Shown here: piece after piece, positions 43,965-52,319 of the stretch
Layout of the letters: each line of letters opens with the position of its first letter
Position numbering within the stretch: position 1 is the first letter of the stretch
Assembly: GCF_009909185.1 (NCBI RefSeq)
Contig: NZ_JAAAMV010000001.1
Location: 620,001 to 684,000 of the forward strand
From: Paenibacillus glycinis
GTDB lineage: Bacteria > Bacillota > Bacilli > Paenibacillales > Paenibacillaceae
Length of the DNA stretch: 64,000 nucleotides
Reading direction: 5' to 3'
Made by a program: the position numbers and the translations under genes
The notes under the pieces: model-generated
Told to the model about the DNA's origin: nothing
What the model saw: only the letters and a program-made list of their open reading frames with translations
Database searches by the model: none

Positions 43965-46900
43965 GCTTCCTCCTCCTTCCCGGAATGTTCCGCGGCGCTC
44001 GCGCGATCCGCATGCTCCGCGTTCTCGGCCGCCTCGCCTTCCGCGGACGCGAGCAGCTGCCACACCTCGTCCTTGCCCGTCTTCTGCAGCTTGTTGTATT
44101 CGTTGCCTTCGATCAGGGGGTCGAATTGGCAGACGGGCTTATAATCGCAAAATTGGCACGGCGTCTTGCCGCCCAGCCGATAAGGCGAGATCGACACGTC
44201 TCCTCCGGCGATCCGATCGCCGATGCGGCGCAAGGTGCCGCGCACGGATCTGCGCAGCGTGTCCCACTGGCCGTCCGATACGACGGACGAGCTGCTGTAG
44301 AACCCGCCGTCTCGCTTCAGCGCCAGCGGCAGCAGATCGGAATACCCCGTCGTCAGCGCGTTGTCCATCAATTTGACCGTTTCTTCGTCGGCCAGCACGA
44401 GGCCTTTCAGCTTGAAACGTTTCAGCATTTCCGCCCGCGCTTTCGCCGGCGGCAAGCCGTTGGACGAAGAGAGCATCGGGTTGTGCACGTGGAAATACAG
44501 CGCGCCGGCCGCTTTCGCAGGCTGCCCCAGCCATTCCGGCGCATGCGTGAGCAGCACGTCCAGATACGTCAGCATTTGAAGCGCCATGCCGTACGCCACT
44601 TCCTCGAGGCGAAGCTGCTTGGCGCTCGACTTGTAATCGATGACGCGCAGCAGCAGCCCGTCCGTCGTCTGCGCGGCGTCGACGCGGTCGATCCTGCCGG
44701 CCATTTCGAGCGTTCTGCCATCCGCGAGCGGAATCGTCACCGGCGGCAGCGGGCCGTCCGGGCCGAAGCCGATCTCAAGCCCGACCGGACGGAACGCCGC
44801 CCGGCGCGCATGCTCGCCGAGAATGACGGCCGCTTGGCCGACGATATCCGTCAGCTTGCGCGCCACGTATTGATGGCGGCTGCTGCTGAACAGGATTTGC
44901 GACTGAAGCCGCGTCGCCAGCTCGCCGACGATCGCGGAGCAATGCGCGCGCAGCTCCTCCGCGCTCAGCGAGCCCCAGCGGTCGCCGAGCGTTTCCGTCA
45001 GGCGGCTGAGCGCGGCGTGGAAGAGCTGCCCGATGTCCGGGGCGGCCAGCTTGTACTGCGCCCGCTCGCGCAGCCGCAGCCCGTGTATGGCGAAATGCTG
45101 GAACGGGCAGGAGACGAACCGCTCCATCCGGGAGACGCTGCCCCGCAGCAGCTTGCCGTAAAGCATGTCCGCCGTCTCGCGGGAGAGCGAAGGCTCCTCG
45201 TTCGAATATTGAAGCGAACCGACCAGACGTCCCAGCTTGTGCTGCCAAGCCGGCCTGATCGCGTACCAATTGTAGGTCTCCCACCAGACGGGCGAAATCG
45301 CCGTTCCGTGCCGCCATGCCCGCAGCTGCGTGATCAGATAGGACAGCGTCCGTTCGGGATGGGCCATGAACGACCGCTGCTCCGCTTCCGGCATGCCCGG
45401 CGCCGGTTCGACGGCGGCTCCCGCTTCCACGAGGCCCGGAAACAGTCCCTTGATTTGCCGAATGACCTCGGACGGCAGCAGGCTCTTGCCTTCTTCGTCC
45501 GCGAGCGGCCAGCTGATCCAGAGATGCCTGCTCGGCGTGGTGAGCGCGTTGTAGATCATGAACCGCTCGTCGAGCAGCTTCCTGCGGACGCCCGGCGCCA
45601 TGACGAGCCCGCCGCTTTCCATCGTTTCGCGCTCCTGCTCCGTCAGCACGCCGTCTTCCTGCATCCGCTGCGGCATGACGCCGTCGCTGGCTCCGAGCAG
45701 ATAACAGACGTGAATATTGCCGGAGCGCGTCCGGTCCATGCTGCCGATCAGCACTTGATCGAGCGAAGGCGGGACCGACGCCAGCTTCAGGCTCTCGAGG
45801 CCCGTCTCCGCCATGCCCGCGAACAGCTCGATCGACACGGCCTCCGTACCGGTCATCTCCGTCAGCTGGTCCAGCAAATCCATGACGCCTTCCCACAGCT
45901 GGCGGTGTTCCCGCGCCCGCAGCGCATTGCCCGCGGCGCTCTCCTTGCGGCTCCATCGTTCCAGCCTGTCGGGCGCGTCGACGGCCATCAGCAGCCGGTA
46001 GACCGCCTCGCACATGCCTCGAACGTCCGCCGCCTTCTTCAGCTCGCGGATGAATTTCTTCAGTACGGGCACGACGGCTTCGCGCGCGTCCACGATCGCT
46101 TCGAATTCGCGGAGCTCCCGTTCTCCCGCCTGCGCGGGATCGCCGTCCAGCGTATCGCGCATAAGCGGCTTCCATTGGCTGAGGGACAGCCACTTATTGC
46201 CGTTCATGCCCGTTGCCAGCGCGTAATTCTCCAGCAGGTCGAACGTTTCCCTCGTGACGCTTCCGTCGTCCGGAACGAGCAGCTCCGTCTTGATGCAGCG
46301 AAACACCGCTTCGAACCGCCAGCCGAATGCGGCGATCTCGAGCGCGGAACGGATAAACTCGACGAGCGGGTGATGCAGCGCGGCGTTCTTCTGGTCCAGG
46401 AAGAACGGAATCCCGTAATCCGCGAAGATCGCCTTGATGTAGTCGTTGTAATCCGGCGCATTGCGGACCATGACGGCCAAGTCGCGGTAACGGAGGCCTT
46501 CGTCCCGGACTCTGCGCACGATGTCCCGGGCGGCTGCCTCTACTTCCGCCCTTCTCCCGGAAGCCGCGTGCAGCGAGATCCCGCCGTCCGCGAGCTCGCC
46601 GGCCGACAACCGCAGCGGCTTCCGGGCGGCGTGGCCGTATTGCCTTTCGACATGGGCAAGCATCGGACTGTCCTGGAACCGATGGGGAGTGCCTCCCAGC
46701 AGGAGAGGCTCCTCGATATCCATGCCGTTGTTCGCCGCGAGATCGCGCAGCTTCAAGAAGGTCTCGGCCGTCGGCCGGAACAGGTCCAGCTCATGCGGCA
46801 TCTCCCCGTTCCCGTAATGCTTGTCCAGGCACAAGGTCACGGTCATGTTCTTGGCGTGCTTCATCAGCGCTTCGAGCGCTTGGAGTTCCTTCGGCGTAAA

Positions 46901-47536
46901 GCCGTGGAAGCCGTCGACCCAAATCTCGCAATCCCGCATCGAAGGCGCCTCGTGGAATCCCTTCACCAACCACGCCAAATAATCCTCCGCGTCTATGTAT
47001 AGGCCGTCAAGCTCCTGTTCCAGCCGGTTCGAAATGAGCTGCAGATCGCCGAGCTTCCGCCCGAGCAGCGAACTCCGCGTACTGGCTGAATAATGTTCCC
47101 CGAACGCCCGCAGCGCCTCGGCGTCGATCCCGTACCGCTTCCACTCCGTCATCAGCTCGCCCAGCCGTTCAATGAAGCCGTGCTGGCTCTCGCTGCCCTG
47201 AAATAATTGCAGCTCCTTGTTCAAGCGGGAGACGATTTTGTACAGCAGCATGTTTTTGCCGTTCTCGCTGATCGGCGTCAGCGCCGTCCCGCCGGTCTCC
47301 TGCATGACCCGGAAGGAAAGCCGCCGGAAGCTGAGCGCCTGCGCCCGGATCGTTCCTTGCAGCGGCGAATCCGGCCTGCCGAGCAGCGCGTATTCCGTCT
47401 GGAAGGTCGCCTGCTCCGGCACGAGCATGATCAGCGGAGCGCCGTCCGGCTGTTCCAGGATCCGGTTCGTGATGGCCGACAGGCAATGATGGGTTTTCCC
47501 CGCCCCCGAGCGGCCGATAACAAAACGAAGCGCCAT
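43961..47536 (-). CDS. addB: AddB helicase-nuclease subunit
   Basis: A 1191-residue inactivated-helicase/nuclease subunit. Walker A GRSGAGKT is at 8-15. The C-terminal nuclease includes RVIDYKSSAKQLRL. The iron-sulfur cluster cysteines are C810 (SCPFQHF) and C1127, C1130 and C1136 (CQFCDYKPVC), spaced as in B. subtilis AddB. AddAB resects double-strand breaks and recognises Chi-like sites. The ATG at 47536 has AAGAGGTGGGCGC upstream. It is first in the addB-addA-sbcD-sbcC operon, driven by the promoter near 47600. Confidence 0.95.
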   Translation of the reverse strand: MALRFVIGRSGAGKTHHCLSAITNRILEQPDGAPLIMLVPEQATFQTEYALLGRPDSPLQGTIRAQALSFRRLSFRVMQETGGTALTPISENGKNMLLYKIVSRLNKELQLFQGSESQHGFIERLGELMTEWKRYGIDAEALRAFGEHYSASTRSSLLGRKLGDLQLISNRLEQELDGLYIDAEDYLAWLVKGFHEAPSMRDCEIWVDGFHGFTPKELQALEALMKHAKNMTVTLCLDKHYGNGEMPHELDLFRPTAETFLKLRDLAANNGMDIEEPLLLGGTPHRFQDSPMLAHVERQYGHAARKPLRLSAGELADGGISLHAASGRRAEVEAAARDIVRRVRDEGLRYRDLAVMVRNAPDYNDYIKAIFADYGIPFFLDQKNAALHHPLVEFIRSALEIAAFGWRFEAVFRCIKTELLVPDDGSVTRETFDLLENYALATGMNGNKWLSLSQWKPLMRDTLDGDPAQAGERELREFEAIVDAREAVVPVLKKFIRELKKAADVRGMCEAVYRLLMAVDAPDRLERWSRKESAAGNALRAREHRQLWEGVMDLLDQLTEMTGTEAVSIELFAGMAETGLESLKLASVPPSLDQVLIGSMDRTRSGNIHVCYLLGASDGVMPQRMQEDGVLTEQERETMESGGLVMAPGVRRKLLDERFMIYNALTTPSRHLWISWPLADEEGKSLLPSEVIRQIKGLFPGLVEAGAAVEPAPGMPEAEQRSFMAHPERTLSYLITQLRAWRHGTAISPVWWETYNWYAIRPAWQHKLGRLVGSLQYSNEEPSLSRETADMLYGKLLRGSVSRMERFVSCPFQHFAIHGLRLRERAQYKLAAPDIGQLFHAALSRLTETLGDRWGSLSAEELRAHCSAIVGELATRLQSQILFSSSRHQYVARKLTDIVGQAAVILGEHARRAAFRPVGLEIGFGPDGPLPPVTIPLADGRTLEMAGRIDRVDAAQTTDGLLLRVIDYKSSAKQLRLEEVAYGMALQMLTYLDVLLTHAPEWLGQPAKAAGALYFHVHNPMLSSSNGLPPAKARAEMLKRFKLKGLVLADEETVKLMDNALTTGYSDLLPLALKRDGGFYSSSSVVSDGQWDTLRRSVRGTLRRIGDRIAGGDVSISPYRLGGKTPCQFCDYKPVCQFDPLIEGNEYNKLQKTGKDEVWQLLASAEGEAAENAEHADRASAAEHSGKEEEA

Positions 47537-47558
47537 GCGCCCACCTCTTCTTTTCGCG

Positions 47559-47603
47559 TATTCGATTCTTCTATTCGATTCTACTTATTCGGTTCTTCTA
47601 TTC
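47559..47603 (-). repeat. Two 18-bp direct repeats in the addB leader
   Basis: GAATAGAAGAAYCGAATA occurs at 47586-47603 and 47559-47576 (minus strand), with one mismatch and a 27-bp period. They lie between the -10 element and the addB ribosome site, in the untranslated leader. Confidence 0.7.
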
Positions 47604-47625
47604 TAGCATACCGGATGCGATCTGT
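47600..47625 (-). promoter_or_regulatory. Extended -10 promoter of the addBA-sbcDC operon
   Basis: TAGAAT (47600-47605) is preceded by TGC, an extended -10. A GTGAAC-like -35 lies 18 bp further upstream but is weak. Confidence 0.5.
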
Positions 47626-47714
47626 TCACCCGAAAACGCGAATGTTTGTTCGATGCCGCCACAGGTAAATCCTTCTCCTCCCGCATGGCGGTCCTATCGC
47701 CCCGGACAAACGCC

Positions 47715-47739
47715 AAAAAAAGCGGTTCCGAAGAACCGC
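47715..47739 (-). terminator. Terminator of the methyltransferase gene
   Basis: GCGGTTC (47722-47728) and GAACCGC (47733-47739) pair around a TTCG-type tetraloop (minus strand), followed by TTTTTTT. Confidence 0.9.
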
Positions 47740-47793
47740 CCCCCGCTAGCCGATCACCTATCCCGGCCGCCAGTCTGCCGGAGTTCCGCTGCT

Positions 47794-49230
47794 CTATTTG
47801 CTGCGTACCTCGAAAATGCCGAACTTCAAATAATGCCCTTCGTTCACGCCGAGAATCTGCGGATGGTCCTTGCCCGCCGCCCGCCATTCGATCAGCCGCA
47901 GCGTCTTGCCGGCATCGACCGCCGCCGCCTGGATCGTCTCCAGGAACAGCTCCGGACGCATATGGTACGAGCAGCTTGCCGTCACGAGATAGCCGCCTTC
48001 GTTAACCAGCTTCATCCCGTGCAGGTTGATGTCCTTGTAGCCTCTGACCGCGCCTTCGATGGCATGCTTGGACTTGGCGAACGCCGGCGGGTCCAGGATG
48101 ACGACATCCCATTTGCGTCCCGCCTCGCCGCTTAGCGGCTTCGACGTATCGAGCTTCGGCCCTTTGGCGTTGGCATTGACGACGGCAGCCTTGCCGCGCT
48201 CCATCCGCTCTTCGATCCCCTTCACTTGTCCGCGCAAATACTCGAAGGCATCCGCGACCACGAATTCGACGCGGTCGGTAAATCCGTTGCGCGCGACGTT
48301 GCGCTGCGCCGTCTCGACGGCATGGGCGGAGACGTCCAGGCACGTCACTTTCTTGGCGCCGTACTTGCACGCGTGCAGCGTAAAGCTGCCCGTGTGCGCG
48401 AAGCACTCCAGCACCGTCGCGCCGTCCCAATACGGGAACGTCACGACCTTGCCGTTGGCGTTGACCGGGACGAGCCGGGGTTCCTTCAGCTCGGCAATCG
48501 TGCCGGTATCGTCGGCTTCGGCGGCGTTCTCGTCGAACGGCTGCTCGGCTACGCGAATGCCGCTCCGCTCTCCCCAGCCGGTCATGAGCGGGGCGATCGA
48601 GGCACGGTTCTCGCGCTGATCGAAGAAGTAGCCCGTCTTCTGGCCTTCCACGATATCGACCTCGAGCTTCAAGCCGTTTTCCACGATTTCCACGATCCGC
48701 GGACATTCCCCGTAGAGCATGCCCGTGCGTTCCTCCAAGCCTTCCAAGGCGCGCACGGAAACGTCGCTTCGTTCATAGATGCCTTTCGGCTCGAATACGG
48801 CGGCCAGCGCCGAGACGAGCGCCTCCCTGTGCGCCTCCATGCCGAGCGTCAGCAGCTGGACGACGAGCACGTCGCCGAACCGGTCGACGATGAGTCCCGG
48901 CAGAAAATCCGCCTCGCCGTAAACGAGCCGGCAATCGCTCCCGTTCACGAACCGTTTGCGGTGCTGCTTGCATTGCAGCAGACGCTCGGCGAAAAAGGCT
49001 TCGTCCATCGCCTCCACCGGCTGATGGCCGACGACCCGAATCGTAATTTGCGATGCCGGATTCCAATACCCCGTCGCCAAGTAGCGGCCCTGGTGATTCA
49101 CGACGTCCACGAGGCCTCCCGGAGCGCCTTCGCCCTCCATGCGGTCGATTTCGCCGGCAAAAATCCAGGGATGGCCGGATTCCGTTCTTTTTTTGCGTTC
49201 CTTCTTCAATACCGCTTTCGCGCGTTCCAT
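47794..49230 (-). CDS. Class I SAM-dependent rRNA methyltransferase (RlmI-like)
   Basis: A 478-residue protein, about 80 residues longer than usual for this family. An N-terminal PUA domain (about 3-75, with GHPWIFAGEID) binds RNA; then comes an EEHD-type domain and a Rossmann methyltransferase with DQRENRASIAP, ATVLECFAHTGSFTLHA, CLDVSAHAVE and the catalytic-site motif VVILDPPAFAKSK. It probably makes m5C in 23S rRNA. Two acidic or Ala-rich inserts, at about 218-268 and 335-372, interrupt the catalytic domain. ATG at 49230, own terminator. It lies between addB and the Na/Pi homologue. Confidence 0.88.
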   Translation of the reverse strand: MERAKAVLKKERKKRTESGHPWIFAGEIDRMEGEGAPGGLVDVVNHQGRYLATGYWNPASQITIRVVGHQPVEAMDEAFFAERLLQCKQHRKRFVNGSDCRLVYGEADFLPGLIVDRFGDVLVVQLLTLGMEAHREALVSALAAVFEPKGIYERSDVSVRALEGLEERTGMLYGECPRIVEIVENGLKLEVDIVEGQKTGYFFDQRENRASIAPLMTGWGERSGIRVAEQPFDENAAEADDTGTIAELKEPRLVPVNANGKVVTFPYWDGATVLECFAHTGSFTLHACKYGAKKVTCLDVSAHAVETAQRNVARNGFTDRVEFVVADAFEYLRGQVKGIEERMERGKAAVVNANAKGPKLDTSKPLSGEAGRKWDVVILDPPAFAKSKHAIEGAVRGYKDINLHGMKLVNEGGYLVTASCSYHMRPELFLETIQAAAVDAGKTLRLIEWRAAGKDHPQILGVNEGHYLKFGIFEVRSK

Positions 49231-49358
49231 CGTCTCTACGCCTCTTTCGCTGCTGAAATGCTTGTCATGCCTGTCTTGCCGTTCGCATATGTATCGTTAC
49301 CCGCATAACCGTTTCCCTGTATCCCTGCACTTCCGAATGCAAAGGAGATTAACCGACC

Positions 49359-50342
49359 ATGTTCTTCGCGATCCTGCTGCCGATGATCGGCGGCTTTGCC
49401 TTGTTTCTGTCCGGCATGCGGACGATGGAGCTCGCCCTGCACCGTTCCGTCGGCCGCAACCTTCATCGCGTCATGCAGCGGTTCACGTCCACGCCGCTGC
49501 ACGGCTTGCTCGCCGGAACCGCAGCAACGGCTGTCCTGCAGAGCAGCACAGCCGTTACGGTCATGTCGATCGGGATGGTGAATGCCGGCCTGCTGACGTT
49601 CCCCCGCACGCTCGGCATCGTGCTCGGCACCAATATCGGCACCTGCCTGACGACGGAACTGCTCGGCTTGAACCTCGGCAAGTACGGCCTGCCGCTGCTC
49701 GGATGCTCGGCCGCGCTATGGCTGCTGACCGCGCTCTTCGGCGAAATGGAACTCGCCCGCGGAAGCCGAGCCGGCAGGCGGATCGGACGCTTGCTTGCCC
49801 CGCTTCGAACCGCAGCCGTCGTAACCGGCGGATTCGCCCTGCTGCTCGTCGGCATCCGCATGATGCAATCGATCGCGCCTGCCGTGCAATCCTCGGCTTT
49901 CTTCGGCGCTTTCCTAAGCCGCGCCGACGCCAGCGTCATCTGGGGCTTGGCCGCCGGGGCCGTGCTGACCGCCGTCATTCACAGCGGCGCGGCCGTGATC
50001 GGCATCGTGATGGGGCTGGCCGAATCGGGAGCCATGCCGGTCGAAGTCGGCGTCGCCGTCGTCCTCGGCGCGAACGTCGGCACCTGCGTGACGGCGGTCA
50101 TTGCCGCGATCGGCGGGACGCGCTCGGGGCAATTCGTCGCCTGGTCGCATGTGCTGCTCAACGTCGGCGGCGCCGCGCTGTTCGCCCCGTTCACGCACGA
50201 GCTTGGCATGGCCGCGGCCTGGTTGGCCGCTTCGCCCGCCGCGCAAGTCGCCCACGCGCAAACCCTGTTCAACGTGCTGTGCTCCTTGCTGGCTCTGCCG
50301 CTGTGTTACCATCCTCGAATCCGCGCGCTCAAACCCGGTTGA
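49359..50342 (+). CDS. Na/Pi-cotransporter family protein (YqeW-like)
   Basis: A 327-residue membrane protein with about eight helices and two inverted repeats carrying the family's QSST motif (GTAATAVLQSSTAVTV) and a second, AVIHSGAAVIGIVMG. The second copy has HSGAA in place of QSSTA, so transport properties may differ. Such PNaS proteins import phosphate with Na+, or act in sensing. B. subtilis yqeW lies near mtaB as well. AAGGAGATTAACCGACC precedes the ATG. It is on the plus strand, divergent from the methyltransferase and convergent with the NUDIX gene. Confidence 0.85.
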   Translation: MFFAILLPMIGGFALFLSGMRTMELALHRSVGRNLHRVMQRFTSTPLHGLLAGTAATAVLQSSTAVTVMSIGMVNAGLLTFPRTLGIVLGTNIGTCLTTELLGLNLGKYGLPLLGCSAALWLLTALFGEMELARGSRAGRRIGRLLAPLRTAAVVTGGFALLLVGIRMMQSIAPAVQSSAFFGAFLSRADASVIWGLAAGAVLTAVIHSGAAVIGIVMGLAESGAMPVEVGVAVVLGANVGTCVTAVIAAIGGTRSGQFVAWSHVLLNVGGAALFAPFTHELGMAAAWLAASPAAQVAHAQTLFNVLCSLLALPLCYHPRIRALKPG

Positions 50343-50353
50343 CGACGGAGCGC

Positions 50354-50791
50354 TCAGGCCTCGTCCATGAACGTCAGTCCCAGGAGGCGCAGCGCGCCGC
50401 CTAGAATCCGGTCGTTGTTGTTGTACCCGGATTGCTTCTGCCTGCGCCAAGCCTCCGCCGGTTCGAACCATTCCACGCCGCGGATTTCCTCCACCTGCGC
50501 CTGCAGCTTTCCGCCAATGGCTTCCACAAGATAATAATGGACTTCCTTGTCGATGACCCCTTTGGCGTCATGGCTGTACCGATATTTGATCTGGTCGATC
50601 GGGGAAACGATCGCGCCTTGAATCCCGGTCTCTTCCGAAATTTCGCGCAGGGCCGTTTGCTCCACGGTCTCTCCCGGCTCCATTTTGCCTTTGGGCAGCG
50701 ATATTTTGCCGTAACGATCTTGAATCAGCTGTACTTGCAGTTCGCCGTTAACCCGGCGGAAAACGACGCCGCCTGCTGAAATTTCCTTCAT
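50354..50791 (-). CDS. NUDIX hydrolase
   Basis: A 145-residue pyrophosphohydrolase. The Nudix box GKMEPGETVEQTALREISEE with TGI is at 35-57 and has all the catalytic glutamates. The N-terminal ISAGGVVFRRVNGELQV is typical of small diadenosine-polyphosphate or nucleotide-sugar hydrolases; the substrate cannot be told. GGAGGGGAGACACAG precedes the ATG. The stop is only 11 nt from the convergent Na/Pi gene's stop. Confidence 0.92.
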   Translation of the reverse strand: MKEISAGGVVFRRVNGELQVQLIQDRYGKISLPKGKMEPGETVEQTALREISEETGIQGAIVSPIDQIKYRYSHDAKGVIDKEVHYYLVEAIGGKLQAQVEEIRGVEWFEPAEAWRRQKQSGYNNNDRILGGALRLLGLTFMDEA

Positions 50792-50836
50792 CTGTGTCTC
50801 CCCTCCGCCCTTTCGGAATCGGCTCGGTTATGTAGA

Positions 50837-50886
50837 GCAAGGATTCTTACGCAGCCATGTCAGCGGGGCGGCTTCAGAATCCTTGC
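50837..50886. repeat. Long inverted repeat after mtaB
   Basis: GCAAGGATTCT (50837-50847) and AGAATCCTTGC (50876-50886) form a perfect 11-bp stem, with inner AGCC/GGCT pairs at 50853-50856 and 50870-50873. No T-run follows on either strand, so it is not a classical terminator. It lies between the mtaB stop and the NUDIX start. Confidence 0.6.
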
Positions 50887-50905
50887 AGCGTTCTTATTTA
50901 TCGGC

Positions 50906-52315
50906 TCACGCTTGCATCGCTTGCGGCAGGGGCTTGCGCTTGGCTTCCTCGGCGCGGGACGCCGATTCCGGACGTTCCGCCGCCGGCGCATGCTCTTCCA
51001 GCACGCGAACCAGCTGGCCCTGGCATTCGTTGACGCCGGCCTGCGTGACCTTCACGCGGCATAATTGGCCGATCAGCGACTCGGCGCCGTCGAACGCGAT
51101 TTGAATGTAGTTGTCGGAATAGCCCATGACCTTGGCCTCCCCGGACGCACCGTTAAAGGCGCGCTCCGGAATGACGTCCAGCACTTCGCCGACGTACTTC
51201 TCGGCGTACTTGAGCTGCATCCGCTCGGACAAGTCGATCAGCTGGTGAACGCGCTCGTTCTTCACGTCTTCATCGACCTGGTCGTCCATCCGCGCCGCGG
51301 GCGTACCCGTCCGCTTGGAATACGGGAAGACGTGCATCTCGGCAAAGCCGAGCTTCTCCATGAAATCGAAGCCGTTCCGGTACATCTCTTCCGTCTCGCC
51401 CGGGAAGCCGACGATGACGTCCGTGGTGATCGCCACGCCCGGCATCGCTTCGTGCAGCAGGCGGATTTTCTCCGCGAACTGCTCCACCGTGTATTTGCGG
51501 CGCATCCGCTTGAGGACGTCGTTGTCGCCCGCCTGCAGCGGAATATGCAGATGACGGCACATTTTGCTCGAACGGTTCAGCACGTCGATCATCCGATCGT
51601 CGATTTGGCTCGCTTCGATCGAGCTGATCCGAATGCGCTCCAAGCCTTCGATGGCATCCAGGTCCCATAGCAGGTCCGTCAAACGGTAGTTCTCCATATC
51701 GTCGCCGTATCCGCCCGTATGAATACCTGTCAGCACGATTTCTTTGTACCCTGCGGCCACGAGCTGGCGCGCCTGATCCAGCACGCTCAGCGGATCGCGG
51801 CTGCGGGACAGTCCGCGCGACCACGGAATGATGCAGAAGGTGCAGAAGTTGTTGCAGCCTTCCTGAATCTTCAGGAACGCGCGCGTGCGTTCCGCGAAAT
51901 CCGGTACGTCGAGTTCCTCGAACTCGCGCGTTTTCATGATGTTGCGGACGGCGTTCACGGGCTTGCGCTCATTTTGCAGCTCTTCGATGTAGCCCATCAA
52001 CTTGTCCCTGTCCTGCGTCCCGATGACGAGATCGACGCCTTCGATCGCGAGGATCTCGGCCGGCGACGTCTGGGCATAGCAGCCCGTCACCGCGATGATC
52101 GCGTCGGGATTGCGGCGAATGGCGCGGCGAATGATCTGCCGGCTCTTCTTGTCTCCCGTGTTCGTCACCGTGCACGTATTGATCAAGTATACGTCCGCGG
52201 TCGTCGTCTCGAAGTCGACCTGTTCATACCCCTCGTGCTTGAACAGCTGCCAGACCGCTTCCGTGTCGTAGAAGTTCACCTTGCATCCCAATGTATAAAA
52301 AGCAACCGACGGCAT
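50906..52315 (-). CDS. mtaB: MtaB, tRNA t6A37 methylthiotransferase
   Basis: A 469-residue radical-SAM enzyme that makes ms2t6A at position 37 of tRNAs. The N-terminal UPF0004 cluster cysteines are C11, C48 and C79; the radical-SAM cysteines are C154, C158 and C161 (CNNFCTFC). A TRAM domain follows at about 370-430; the last 35 residues are Glu, Ala and Arg-rich. The ATG at 52315 lies 4 nt after the rsmE stop, with GGGAGG upstream; the frame reaches 52369 inside rsmE without support. Confidence 0.95.
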   Translation of the reverse strand: MPSVAFYTLGCKVNFYDTEAVWQLFKHEGYEQVDFETTTADVYLINTCTVTNTGDKKSRQIIRRAIRRNPDAIIAVTGCYAQTSPAEILAIEGVDLVIGTQDRDKLMGYIEELQNERKPVNAVRNIMKTREFEELDVPDFAERTRAFLKIQEGCNNFCTFCIIPWSRGLSRSRDPLSVLDQARQLVAAGYKEIVLTGIHTGGYGDDMENYRLTDLLWDLDAIEGLERIRISSIEASQIDDRMIDVLNRSSKMCRHLHIPLQAGDNDVLKRMRRKYTVEQFAEKIRLLHEAMPGVAITTDVIVGFPGETEEMYRNGFDFMEKLGFAEMHVFPYSKRTGTPAARMDDQVDEDVKNERVHQLIDLSERMQLKYAEKYVGEVLDVIPERAFNGASGEAKVMGYSDNYIQIAFDGAESLIGQLCRVKVTQAGVNECQGQLVRVLEEHAPAAERPESASRAEEAKRKPLPQAMQA

Positions 52316-52319
52316 GTCG

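Noticed and set aside
40584-44144. Plus-strand open frame of 1186 codons across addA
   Set aside because: It is antisense to a clear AddA. It has no ribosome site or family motif, and high G+C with third-position bias produces such shadow frames.
43955-47002. Plus-strand open frame of 1015 codons across addB
   Set aside because: Same reason: antisense shadow of addB, Arg/His/Gln-rich translation without domains.
34361-47536. addBA-sbcDC block considered as a new defence island
   Set aside because: All four are standard housekeeping recombination genes; no defence-specific effector, transposon or phage gene lies next to them.
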